This document shows, piece after piece, positions 1 to 7,204 of a stretch of DNA of 37,524 nt (the first letter of the stretch is position 1; each line of letters opens with the position of its first letter). The position numbers and the translations under genes are program-made. The stretch lies in contig NZ_SSBI01000065.1 in NCBI RefSeq assembly GCF_004795015.1, positions 1 to 37,524 on the forward strand, written 5' to 3'. The notes beneath the pieces are model-generated. The model worked only from the letters and a program-made list of their open reading frames with translations, made no database searches and was not told where the DNA came from. This DNA comes from Streptomyces sp. A1277 (GTDB lineage: Bacteria > Actinomycetota > Actinomycetes > Streptomycetales > Streptomycetaceae).

Positions 1-83
1 GATCTCAGCGGGTGGGACGGCACGCGGGGCGCGGCCGGCCCGCGGCGCTGCCGCCGGGCTCGCGGGACGCCTGACCGCCCGCA

Positions 84-132
84 CGACGCAGCCCCGGACC
101 GCTCGGTGACCGAGCGGTCCGGGGCTGCGTCG
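84..132. terminator. Long perfect hairpin, terminator downstream of der
   Basis: A 23-bp perfectly paired stem (84-106 with 110-132) closes a 3-base loop (TGA). It lies just past the der stop codon and fits a rho-independent, GC-only terminator of the kind common in Streptomyces. Its symmetry means it could act on transcripts from either side. Bases 1-83 hold no gene or motif I can recognise. Confidence 0.8.
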
Positions 133-163
133 CATGCGCACGCGGGGCCGGGGCCCCGGGCGG

Positions 164-1633
164 CTACTTCTTGCGGCCGCGCTTCTCGCGGACCCGCACC
201 GAGATGTGGATCGGGGTGCCCTCGAAGCCGAACTCCTCGCGCAGGCGGCGCTCCACGAAGCGCCGGTAGCCGTGCTCCAGGAAGCCGGAGGCGAAGAGCA
301 CGAAGCGCGGCGGCTTGGTGCCCGCCTGGGTGCCGAAGAGGATGCGGGGCTGCTTGCCGCCGCGGACCGGGTGCGGGTGGGCGGCGACGATCTCGCCGAG
401 GAAGGCGTTCAGCCGGCCCGTGGGGACGCGGGTCTCCCAGCCGTCGAGCGCGGTCTCGATCGCCGGGACCAGCTTCTCCATGTGGCGGCCGGTGAGGGCC
501 GAGACGTTGACCCGGGGGGCCCACTCGACCTGCGCGAGCTCCGTCTCGATCTCGCGCTCCAGGTAGTAGCGGCGCTCCTCGTCCAGGGTGTCCCACTTGT
601 TGAAGGCGAGCACGACGGCGCGGCCCGCCTCCACGGCCATGGTGACGATGCGCTGGTCCTGGACGCTGATCGACTCGCTGGCGTCGATCAGGATCACCGC
701 GACCTCCGCCTTCTCCAGGGCGGCGGCGGTGCGCAGCGAGGCGTAGTAGTCGGCGCCCTCCTGGAGGTGGACCCGGCGCCGGATACCGGCCGTGTCGATG
801 AACTTCCAGGTGACGCCGCCGAGCTCGATCAGCTCGTCCACCGGGTCGCGGGTGGTGCCCGCCAGCTCGTTGACGACGACGCGGTCCTCGTTCGCCACCT
901 TGTTCAGCAGGGAGGACTTGCCGACGTTCGGGCGGCCGATCAGGGCGATGCGGCGGGGGCCGCCGACGGCCGTGCCGAAGGTCTGGGCGGGTGCCTCGGG
1001 AAGGGCCTCCAGCACGGCGTCCAGCATGTCGCCGGTGCCGCGGCCGTGCAGCGAGGAGACCGGGTGCGGCTGGCCCAGGCCGAGCGACCACAGGGCGGTG
1101 GCGTCGGCCTCGCCGCTCTGCCCGTCGACCTTGTTGGCGCACAGCACGACGGGCTTGCCGGCCCGGCGCAGCAGCTTGACGACGGCCTCGTCGGTGTCGG
1201 TGGCGCCGACGGTGGAGTCCACCACGAAGACCACCGCGTCGGCCGTCTCGATCGCGTACTCCGCCTGGGCGGCCACGGAGGCGTCCAGGCCGAGGACGTC
1301 CTGCTCCCAGCCGCCGGTGTCGACGACCTTGAAGCGGCGGCCCGCCCACTCGGCCTCGTAGGTGACGCGGTCGCGGGTGACGCCCGGCTTGTCCTGGACG
1401 ACGGCCTCGCGGCGGCCGATGATCCGGTTCACGAGGGTCGACTTGCCGACGTTCGGGCGGCCGACGACGGCGAGGACGGGAAGCGGTCCGTGACCGGCCT
1501 CACCGATCGCACCCTCGACGTCCTCGGGGTCGAACCCCTCCTGCGCGGCGAGCTCCATGAACTCCGCGTACTCGGCATCGCCAAGCTCTCCGTGCTCGTG
1601 GTCCGAGCCGCCGGAGTGAATCTGGTCGTTCAT
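164..1633 (-). CDS. der: Ribosome-assembly GTPase Der (EngA)
   Basis: Der is an essential GTPase needed for late assembly of the 50S ribosomal subunit. The 489-residue product has two tandem GTPase domains, each with the P-loop GRPNVGKS (about residues 58-65 and 232-239), followed by a KH-like C-terminal domain with a basic tail ending KKRGRKK-like. The first ~55 residues are an acidic extension typical of actinobacterial Der. I start at ATG 1633 because AGAGGAAC sits 8 bases upstream; an in-frame start at 1687 lacks a good ribosome site and adds an unconserved stretch. It is the last gene of the aroH-tyrA-cmk-plsC-der series, 64 bp after plsC, and ends in front of a strong terminator. Confidence 0.97.
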   Translation of the reverse strand: MNDQIHSGGSDHEHGELGDAEYAEFMELAAQEGFDPEDVEGAIGEAGHGPLPVLAVVGRPNVGKSTLVNRIIGRREAVVQDKPGVTRDRVTYEAEWAGRRFKVVDTGGWEQDVLGLDASVAAQAEYAIETADAVVFVVDSTVGATDTDEAVVKLLRRAGKPVVLCANKVDGQSGEADATALWSLGLGQPHPVSSLHGRGTGDMLDAVLEALPEAPAQTFGTAVGGPRRIALIGRPNVGKSSLLNKVANEDRVVVNELAGTTRDPVDELIELGGVTWKFIDTAGIRRRVHLQEGADYYASLRTAAALEKAEVAVILIDASESISVQDQRIVTMAVEAGRAVVLAFNKWDTLDEERRYYLEREIETELAQVEWAPRVNVSALTGRHMEKLVPAIETALDGWETRVPTGRLNAFLGEIVAAHPHPVRGGKQPRILFGTQAGTKPPRFVLFASGFLEHGYRRFVERRLREEFGFEGTPIHISVRVREKRGRKK

Positions 1634-1697
1634 GAAGTCCGTTCCTCTTTGCATCATCATCGATGGACCACGCAGCGCGCGCTCCACTACTCAAGTC

Positions 1698-2360
1698 TTA
1701 CCCGGTGCGCCCGGTGAGGCGCCCGGCGTGCTCCAGGTGGCCGGTCAGCCGGGCCCGGATGCGCAGCGTGGCCTCGTCCAGCGCCTTGCGCGTACGCCGC
1801 CCGCTTCGGTCACCGGCTTCGAAGGGCTCTCCGAAGACGATGTCGACACGGCTGCGCAGCGGCGGCAGTGCCGATATCAACCGTCCGCGGCGCTCGGTGC
1901 TTCCCAGGACTGCCACGGGCACGATCGGCGCCCCGCTGCGCAGCGCGAAGTACGCGAGCCCGGCGCGCAGCGAGGCGAAGTCTCCGTCGCCCCGGGTGCC
2001 CTCGGGGAAGATCCCGAGCACCCCGCCGTCCTCCAGCACGCCCAGCGCGCGGGTGATGGCGGTGCGGTCGGCGGTCGTACGGTCCACCTTCAGCTGGCCG
2101 ATTCCGCGCAGGAACGGGTCCAGGGGGCCGACGAACGCCTCTTTCTTGATCAGGAAGTGGACGGGCCGGGGCGCGGTGCCCATCAGCATCGGCCCGTCGA
2201 TGTTGTGCGAGTGGTTCACCGCGAGTATGACGGGTCCGGAGGCGGGGATCCGCCAGGCGCCGAGGACACGGGGCCTGAAGAGCCCGTACATCAGCCCGAT
2301 CCCGATGCCGCGCCCGACCGCCGCACCGCGCGGCGATGCCGCGCCCGTGGCATCGGTCAC
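1698..2360 (-). CDS. 1-acyl-glycerol-3-phosphate acyltransferase (PlsC family)
   Basis: This membrane-associated enzyme acylates lysophosphatidic acid to phosphatidic acid in phospholipid synthesis. The 220-residue product carries the acyltransferase motif HX4D in NHSHNIDGP (about residue 48) and the substrate-binding FPEGTRG block (about residue 115), followed by the usual IVPVAV strand. The GTG start at 2360 overlaps the cmk stop (GTGA), so translation is probably coupled to cmk. A longer upstream reading frame exists only as a shadow of cmk. PlsC-like genes next to cmk and der are common in actinobacteria, which supports the frame; the exact acyl acceptor is inferred from the family. Confidence 0.92.
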   Translation of the reverse strand: MTDATGAASPRGAAVGRGIGIGLMYGLFRPRVLGAWRIPASGPVILAVNHSHNIDGPMLMGTAPRPVHFLIKKEAFVGPLDPFLRGIGQLKVDRTTADRTAITRALGVLEDGGVLGIFPEGTRGDGDFASLRAGLAYFALRSGAPIVPVAVLGSTERRGRLISALPPLRSRVDIVFGEPFEAGDRSGRRTRKALDEATLRIRARLTGHLEHAGRLTGRTG

Positions 2361-3061
2361 TTCGCGGCCCGCTTCTCCCCGACGAGGGTGACGACGCACT
2401 CGATAACCTGCTGGAGCGTCAGCTCGGTGGTGTCCACCTCGACCGCGTCGTCCGCCTTGGCGAGCGGCGAGGTCTTGCGGCCGGAGTCGGCGGCGTCCCG
2501 CTTGATCAGCGCCTCCTTGGTGGCGGCGAGATCGGAGCCCTTGACCTCGCCGCTGCGGCGGGCGGCGCGGGCCTCCGGCGACGCGGTGAGGAAGATCTTG
2601 AGGTCGGCGTCGGGCAGCACGGTGGTGCCGATGTCGCGGCCCTCGACCACGATGCCCTTCTCCGCGCCGGCGGCGATGGTGCGCTGGAGCTCGGTGATCC
2701 GGGTGCGCACCTCGGGGACGGCGCTGACGGCGCTGACCTTGGAGGTGACCTCCTGGGTGCGGATCGGGCCGGAGGCGTCCTCGCCGTCGACGGTGATCGT
2801 GGGGGCGGCCGGGTCGGTGCCGGAGACGATGACCGGCTTGGCGGCGGCGGTCGCCACCTGGGCGGCGTCCTGCACGTCGATGCCGTTGTTCAGCATCCAC
2901 CAGGTGATGGCGCGGTACTGGGCGCCGGTGTCCAGGTAGCTGAGGCCGAGCTGGGCGGCGACGGCCTTGGAGGTGCTGGACTTGCCGGTGCCGGAGGGGC
3001 CGTCGATGGCGACGATCACCGCGGCCGGGGCGGTCCGGACGGCGGCGCTTACGGTTTCCAC
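2357..3061 (-). CDS. cmk: Cytidylate kinase
   Basis: Cmk phosphorylates CMP and dCMP to the diphosphates. The P-loop IDGPSGTGKSS lies at about residues 19-29, followed by the NMP-binding YLDTGAQYRAITWW block and the conserved VEGRDIGTTVLPDA segment; the C-terminus has the usual LID/Arg-rich ASPEARAARR. I prefer GTG 3061 (234 residues) because AGGAAGG lies 11 bases upstream; GTG 3073 is nearly on top of that site, and a TTG at 3169 would add unconserved sequence and start inside a DnaA-box-like element. Start is therefore uncertain by up to 36 codons. It follows tyrA after about 120 bp and overlaps plsC by 4 bases. Confidence 0.95.
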   Translation of the reverse strand: METVSAAVRTAPAAVIVAIDGPSGTGKSSTSKAVAAQLGLSYLDTGAQYRAITWWMLNNGIDVQDAAQVATAAAKPVIVSGTDPAAPTITVDGEDASGPIRTQEVTSKVSAVSAVPEVRTRITELQRTIAAGAEKGIVVEGRDIGTTVLPDADLKIFLTASPEARAARRSGEVKGSDLAATKEALIKRDAADSGRKTSPLAKADDAVEVDTTELTLQQVIECVVTLVGEKRAAK

Positions 3062-3160
3062 GGTGGTGGACACCTTCCTGGTGCTCGGGGCGGGCTGGAC
3101 GGGACGCGTGAACCCGCCCCGCACAAGGTTACCGAGTGCCGGGACGGGTCCGACCACCCC

Positions 3161-3169
3161 TGTGGACAA
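3161..3169 (-). promoter_or_regulatory. Perfect DnaA box in the tyrA-cmk gap
   Basis: TTGTCCACA on the minus strand matches the preferred Streptomyces DnaA box exactly. It lies between the tyrA stop (3185) and the cmk start. A single box is not an origin; it may be a titration or regulatory site, or chance. Confidence 0.45.
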
Positions 3170-3184
3170 CCGTGCGACCGGGGG

Positions 3185-4270
3185 CTACTGCCGGATCGAC
3201 CAGCCCCGCTCCCGGAGCGCGGCGGCGAGGGCGGGGGCGGCGCTGGGTTCGACCATGAGCTGGACGAGGCCCGCCTGCTGGCCGGTGGCGTGCTCGATGC
3301 GCACGTCCTCGATGTTGGTCCCGGACCGGCCCGCGTCGGCGAAGATCGCGGCCAGTTCGCCGGGGCGGTCGCTGATGAGGACGGCCACGACCTCGTACGC
3401 GGCGGGGCCGGCGCCGTGCTTGCCGGGCACCCGGACCCGGCCCGCGTTGCCCCGGCGCAGGACGTCCTGGATGCCCTCGGTGCCCGCGCGCCGCTCGCCC
3501 TCGTCGGCGGACTGGAGCCCGCGCAGCGCGGCGACGGTCTCGTCCAGGTCGGCGGCGACCCCGGCGAGGACGTCGGCGACGGGTCCGGGGTTGGCGGACA
3601 GGATCTCCACCCACATCCGCGGGTCGGAGGCCGCGATCCTGGTGACGTCCCTGATCCCCTGCCCGCACAGGCGCACAGCGCTCTCGTCGGCCTCCTCCAG
3701 CCGGGCGGCGACCATGGACGAGATCAGCTGCGGGGTGTGGGAGACGAGGGCGACGGCCCGGTCGTGGGCGTCGGCGTCCATGACGACCGGGACGGCGCGG
3801 CAGAGCGCGATCAGTTCGAGCGCGAGGTTCAGCACCTCGGTGTCGGTGTCCCGGGTCGGGGTGAGCACCCAGGGGCGTCCCTCGAAGAGGTCGGCGGTGG
3901 CGGCGAGCGGTCCGGAGCGCTCCTTGCCGGCCATGGGGTGCGTGCCGATGTACGGGGAGAGGTCTGCCCCCATCGCCTCCAGCTCGCGGCGCGGGCCGCC
4001 CTTGACGCTGGCGACGTCGAGGTAGCCCCGGGCGACGCCGTCGCGCATCGCGGCGGCGAGCACGGTCGCGGTGCGGGCGGGCGGTACGGCGACGACGGCC
4101 AGGTCGACGGGGCCCTCGGCGGGGCCGTCCGTACCGGCGCCGAGCGCGGCGGCGGTCCTGGCCGACTCGGGGTCCCGGTCGACCAGGTGGACGGTGATGC
4201 CGCGGCTCGCCAGGGCGAGGGCCGCGGAGGTGCCGACGAGGCCGGTTCCGATGACGACGGCGGTCCTCAC
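3185..4270 (-). CDS. tyrA: Prephenate dehydrogenase with C-terminal ACT domain
   Basis: TyrA oxidatively decarboxylates prephenate to 4-hydroxyphenylpyruvate in tyrosine synthesis. The 361-residue product opens with a Rossmann nucleotide-binding motif GTGLVG (residues 8-13), has the conserved catalytic block GTHPMAGKE in the middle, an all-helical dimerisation region, and an ACT-type regulatory domain over roughly the last 75 residues (VAVLISDRPGELAAIFAD), suggesting feedback control by an amino acid. The GTG start at 4270 overlaps the aroH stop as GTGA, so the two consecutive shikimate-branch enzymes are translationally coupled. Confidence 0.95.
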   Translation of the reverse strand: MRTAVVIGTGLVGTSAALALASRGITVHLVDRDPESARTAAALGAGTDGPAEGPVDLAVVAVPPARTATVLAAAMRDGVARGYLDVASVKGGPRRELEAMGADLSPYIGTHPMAGKERSGPLAATADLFEGRPWVLTPTRDTDTEVLNLALELIALCRAVPVVMDADAHDRAVALVSHTPQLISSMVAARLEEADESAVRLCGQGIRDVTRIAASDPRMWVEILSANPGPVADVLAGVAADLDETVAALRGLQSADEGERRAGTEGIQDVLRRGNAGRVRVPGKHGAGPAAYEVVAVLISDRPGELAAIFADAGRSGTNIEDVRIEHATGQQAGLVQLMVEPSAAPALAAALRERGWSIRQ

Positions 4271-4629
4271 TGGGCGATGTCCTTGCGCAGGGCGGCGGTG
4301 GCGCCGAGGTAGACGTGGCTGATCTCGGCCCTGGACAGGTACGTCTCGACGTGGACGAGGATGCGGACCACCCGGGGCATGGCGCCCTCGATGTCCAGCT
4401 CCTGGGCGCAGATCAGCGGTACGTCCACGATGCCGATGCCGCGTGCGGCGGCGGCCGGGAAGTCGCTGTGCAGGTCGGGGGTGGCCGTGAACCAGATGCT
4501 GATCAGGTCGTCCGCGACGAGCTCGTTGCGTTCCAGGACGGCGGTGAGCAGGGCGCTGACCTGCTCACCCATGTGCCCGGCCTCGTCCCGCTCCAGCTGG
4601 ACGGCTCCACGGACCGCTCGTACCGCCAC
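4267..4629 (-). CDS. aroH: Chorismate mutase, AroH class
   Basis: This enzyme rearranges chorismate to prephenate, the substrate of the TyrA encoded next. At 120 residues it has the length and motifs of the monofunctional AroH (trimeric, Bacillus-type) class: RAVRGAVQLERDE near the N-terminus, SIWFTATPDLHSDFPA, and the PLICAQELDIEG and RVVRILVHVET blocks that carry the active-site Arg and Glu. GTG 4629 is chosen because GAGGAG lies about 6 bases upstream. It heads the minus-strand operon; the 124-bp gap to the divergent gene at 4754 must hold its promoter, though I see no clear consensus. Confidence 0.94.
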   Translation of the reverse strand: MAVRAVRGAVQLERDEAGHMGEQVSALLTAVLERNELVADDLISIWFTATPDLHSDFPAAAARGIGIVDVPLICAQELDIEGAMPRVVRILVHVETYLSRAEISHVYLGATAALRKDIAQ

Positions 4630-4753
4630 GTCATGCTCCTCGCTCGTCCCTCTTCGTACGTTTGCGATCAGCGTAGAGGGACGGCGGGATCCCGTGCCCG
4701 CCCGCCCTTTTTATGAGACGCGCCCGCGCCCGGTCCTCGCGTAGCCTCCCGGC

Positions 4754-5449
4754 ATGATCACGCCGACCGACGAGGACCTGGTACGCCGCCACACGGTCTA
4801 CTCCTGTGTGATGGGGTCGCGCGCCTTCGGTCTCGCCACGGAGGACAGCGACACCGACCGCCGGGGTGTCTTCCTGGCGCCCACCCCGTTGTTCTGGCGC
4901 TTCGAGAAGCCGCCCACGCACATCGAGGGCCCGGCCGACGAGCAGTTCTCCTGGGAGCTGGAACGCTTCTGCGAGCTGGCCCTGCGCGCCAACCCGAACG
5001 TGCTGGAGTGTCTGCACTCGCCGCTCGTGGACCACGTCGACGCCACCGGCCGCGAGCTGCTCGCGCTGCGCGGGGCGTTCCTCTCCCGGCGGGCGCACGA
5101 CTCGTTCGTACGCTATGCCGTGGCCCAGCGCCGCAGGCTGGAGGCGGACGTCCGCCAGTACGGCGCCCCGCGCTGGAAGCACGCCATGCACCTGCTGCGC
5201 CTGCTGGCGAGCTGCCGGGACCTGCTGCGCACCGGCGTCCTGGACATCAAGGTCGGCGAGGCCCGCGAGGACCTGCTCGCGGTCAGGCGGGGCGAGGTCT
5301 CCTGACCCGAGGTGGAACGCCGCATGACCCGCCTCACCACCGAGAACGACGAGGCGACCACCGCGTCCCCCCTGCCGCCCGAGCCGGACCGGGCACGCGT
5401 CGAAGACTTCCTGGTCCGCACGCGCCGGGCGTCCGCCTCGGCCGGCTGA
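4754..5449 (+). pseudogene. Nucleotidyltransferase (RlaP/YcgL-like) interrupted by an in-frame TGA
   Basis: The first 183 codons encode a DNA-polymerase-beta-fold nucleotidyltransferase with GSRAFGLATEDSDTD (GS...DxD metal-binding motif, about residues 21-36), resembling the YcgL/RlaP group, some of which accompany RNA-repair genes. A TGA at 5303-5305 ends it, but the same frame stays open to a second stop at 5447-5449. The 48-codon tail reads as protein of this family's C-terminus (PEVERRMTRLTTENDE, then RVEDFLVRTRRASA). A TGG-to-TGA change at codon 184 would explain this; the repaired product would be 231 residues. ATG 4754 has no clear Shine-Dalgarno site, but TAGCCT six bases upstream could be the -10 of a leaderless message. 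A shortened but functional protein is possible. Confidence 0.75.
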
Positions 5450-5456
5450 GGACGGC

Positions 5457-6473
5457 TCAGGCGTCCCAGAGCGCCCCGAGCTCCAGCAGCTCGTCCCGGT
5501 ACTCGATGCGCTCCACCCATGCGGCCGGCCAGGCGTCGGGGCCCAGGTGTGCGCCGGCCAGCGCGCCGGCCAGGCAGGCGATCGAGTCCGAGTCGCCGCG
5601 GGTGCAGGCGGCCCGGCGCAGGGCGGTGACGGGTTCGTCCGGGAAGAGCAGGAAGCAGTGCAGGGCGGTGGCGAGGGCTTCCTCGGCGATCCAGCCGTCC
5701 CCGGTCCGCTCGCACGGGTCGGTCTCCGGCGAGGGGTCGCGCAGGGCGTCCTGGACGGTGTCCAGGGCGGCCAGGCACTCGTCCCAGCCCCGGCTGATGA
5801 ACGCCTCGGGCGAGGCGTCGTGCGTGTGGCGCCACAGGGCGCCGAGCCACCGGTCGAGGTAGCGCTCGCGGTTCTCGCAGGCGTACGAGCGGAGTTGGCC
5901 GATCAGGCCCAGCGGTTCGGTGCCCTGGGCGAGCAGGTACACCGCGTGGGCCGTCAGGTCTGAGGCGGCGAGCGCGGTCGGGTGGCCGTGGGTCAGGGCC
6001 GACTGGAGCTGGGCGGCTCCGGCGCGCTGCTCGTCGCTGAGGCCGGGGGCGAGTCCGACGGGCGCGACGCGCATGTTGGCGCCGCAGCCCTTGGAGCCGG
6101 TCCGGCTCGCCTCCTGCCAGACGCGGTCGCCGTCGAGGAGGTGGCAGGCTTCCAGACAGGTGCGGCCGGGGGCGCGGTTGTTGTCGGGCGAGTGGTACCA
6201 GTCGACGTACTCCTCGCGCACCGGGCGCGCCAGCCGCAGCCCGGTGAGCGGGCCCCGGACCATGGCGGTGCGCAGGCCCCGGCCCAGGGCCAGGGTCATC
6301 TGGGTGTCGTCGGTGACGAAGGCCGGCGTCGGCAGCTCCATCTCCCGCCAGGGCCCGCACTTGGCGAGGATCGACGGCACGTCGTTGAACTCGGTGGGAA
6401 ACCCCAGCGCGTCGCCGAGCGCGAGCCCGGTCAGCGCGCCGGTCGCGGCCCCCTTCGTACGGGTGGTGGTCAT
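5457..6473 (-). CDS. ADP-ribosylglycohydrolase (DraG/ARH family)
   Basis: Members of this family hydrolyse ADP-ribose from proteins or nucleic acids, or O-acetyl-ADP-ribose, using a pair of Mg ions. The 338-residue product shows the ARH metal-binding blocks: GLALGDALGFPTEF at the N-terminus, VTDDTQMTLALGRGL (about residues 48-62), GCGANMRVAPVGL in the middle and RGDSDSIACLAGALAGA near the C-terminus. ATG 6473 overlaps the stop of the preceding Nudix gene (ATGA) and has GGAAGGA upstream. It is the last gene of the pnuC-nadR-nrtR operon, so it probably works in NAD/ADP-ribose turnover; its real substrate cannot be told from sequence. It converges on the nucleotidyltransferase gene with a 7-bp gap. 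Confidence 0.9.
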   Translation of the reverse strand: MTTTRTKGAATGALTGLALGDALGFPTEFNDVPSILAKCGPWREMELPTPAFVTDDTQMTLALGRGLRTAMVRGPLTGLRLARPVREEYVDWYHSPDNNRAPGRTCLEACHLLDGDRVWQEASRTGSKGCGANMRVAPVGLAPGLSDEQRAGAAQLQSALTHGHPTALAASDLTAHAVYLLAQGTEPLGLIGQLRSYACENRERYLDRWLGALWRHTHDASPEAFISRGWDECLAALDTVQDALRDPSPETDPCERTGDGWIAEEALATALHCFLLFPDEPVTALRRAACTRGDSDSIACLAGALAGAHLGPDAWPAAWVERIEYRDELLELGALWDA

Positions 6474-7204
6474 GCCTGACGTCCTTCCGGTCGCAGCAGC
6501 GGGGGGTGCAGTGCGGTGGCGTCGCCGGCCCGGTAGAGGGCGGCCGGTTTCCCGCGCCCGCCGGTGCGGCGCGGTGCCCCTTCGGCGGGCCGGACGAAGC
6601 CGGGGGTGGCGAGGACCTTGCGGCGGAAGTTGGGGCGGTCCAGCTCGACGCCCCAGACCGTCTCGTAGACCTGCTGGAGCTCGCCCAGGGTGAAGGGGGG
6701 CGGGCAGAAGGCGGTGGCCAGGCAGGTGTATTCGAGCTTGGCGCCGATGCGGTCGCGGGCGTCGGTGAGGATGTGGTCGTGGTCGAAGGCGAGCGGGCCG
6801 GTGCGGGCGGTGTCCCACCATCGGGCACCCGCCGCGTCGCCGCCGCCGCGTGGTTCGGGCAGGTCGGGGACGAGGGCGGTGTAGGCGACGGAGACGACGC
6901 GCATCCGGGGGTCGCGGTCCGGGTCGCTGTAGGTGCGCAGCTGTTCCAGGTGGAGGCCCGCGACGGTGTCGCCGCTCAGCCCGGTCTCCTCGGCCAGTTC
7001 GCGGCGGGCCGCCGAGCCGGCGGACTCGCGGGGCAGGACGAAGCCGCCGGGCAGCGCCCAGTGGCCCTTGTACGGGTCCTCGCCGCGTTCGACGAGCAGG
7101 ACGTGCAGCCGGGAGTCGCGGACCGTGAAGACGGCCAGGTCGACGGTGACGGCGAACGGTTCGAAGGCGTGCGGGTCGTAGCCCTCGGGGGCGACGGCGC
7201 TCAT
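6470..7204 (-). CDS. nrtR: NrtR-like Nudix-domain transcriptional regulator
   Basis: NrtR proteins combine an ADP-ribose-sensing Nudix fold with a C-terminal winged helix and repress NAD biosynthesis genes. Here a Nudix domain (about residues 17-150) is followed by a winged-helix-like region (about 165-235: CPPPFTLGELQQVYETVWG, then the DRPNFRRKVL segment typical of the family). The Nudix box at residues 54-76 is complete (G x5 E x7 REL x EE x GL), unlike many NrtRs in which it is degenerate, so hydrolysis of ADP-ribose-like compounds cannot be excluded. ATG 7204 overlaps the nadR stop (ATGA). The likely target is the palindrome at 8944-8960, making this an autoregulated operon. Confidence 0.85.
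   Translation of the reverse strand: MSAVAPEGYDPHAFEPFAVTVDLAVFTVRDSRLHVLLVERGEDPYKGHWALPGGFVLPRESAGSAARRELAEETGLSGDTVAGLHLEQLRTYSDPDRDPRMRVVSVAYTALVPDLPEPRGGGDAAGARWWDTARTGPLAFDHDHILTDARDRIGAKLEYTCLATAFCPPPFTLGELQQVYETVWGVELDRPNFRRKVLATPGFVRPAEGAPRRTGGRGKPAALYRAGDATALHPPLLRPEGRQA

Noticed and set aside
134..1717. Long plus-strand open frame opposite der
   Set aside because: High-GC antisense shadow; the minus-strand frame has two clear GTPase domains and a ribosome site.
5303..5305. TGA in the nucleotidyltransferase as a selenocysteine codon
   Set aside because: It is not at a catalytic position, I see no selenocysteine-insertion hairpin right after it, and a TGG-to-TGA change explains it simply.
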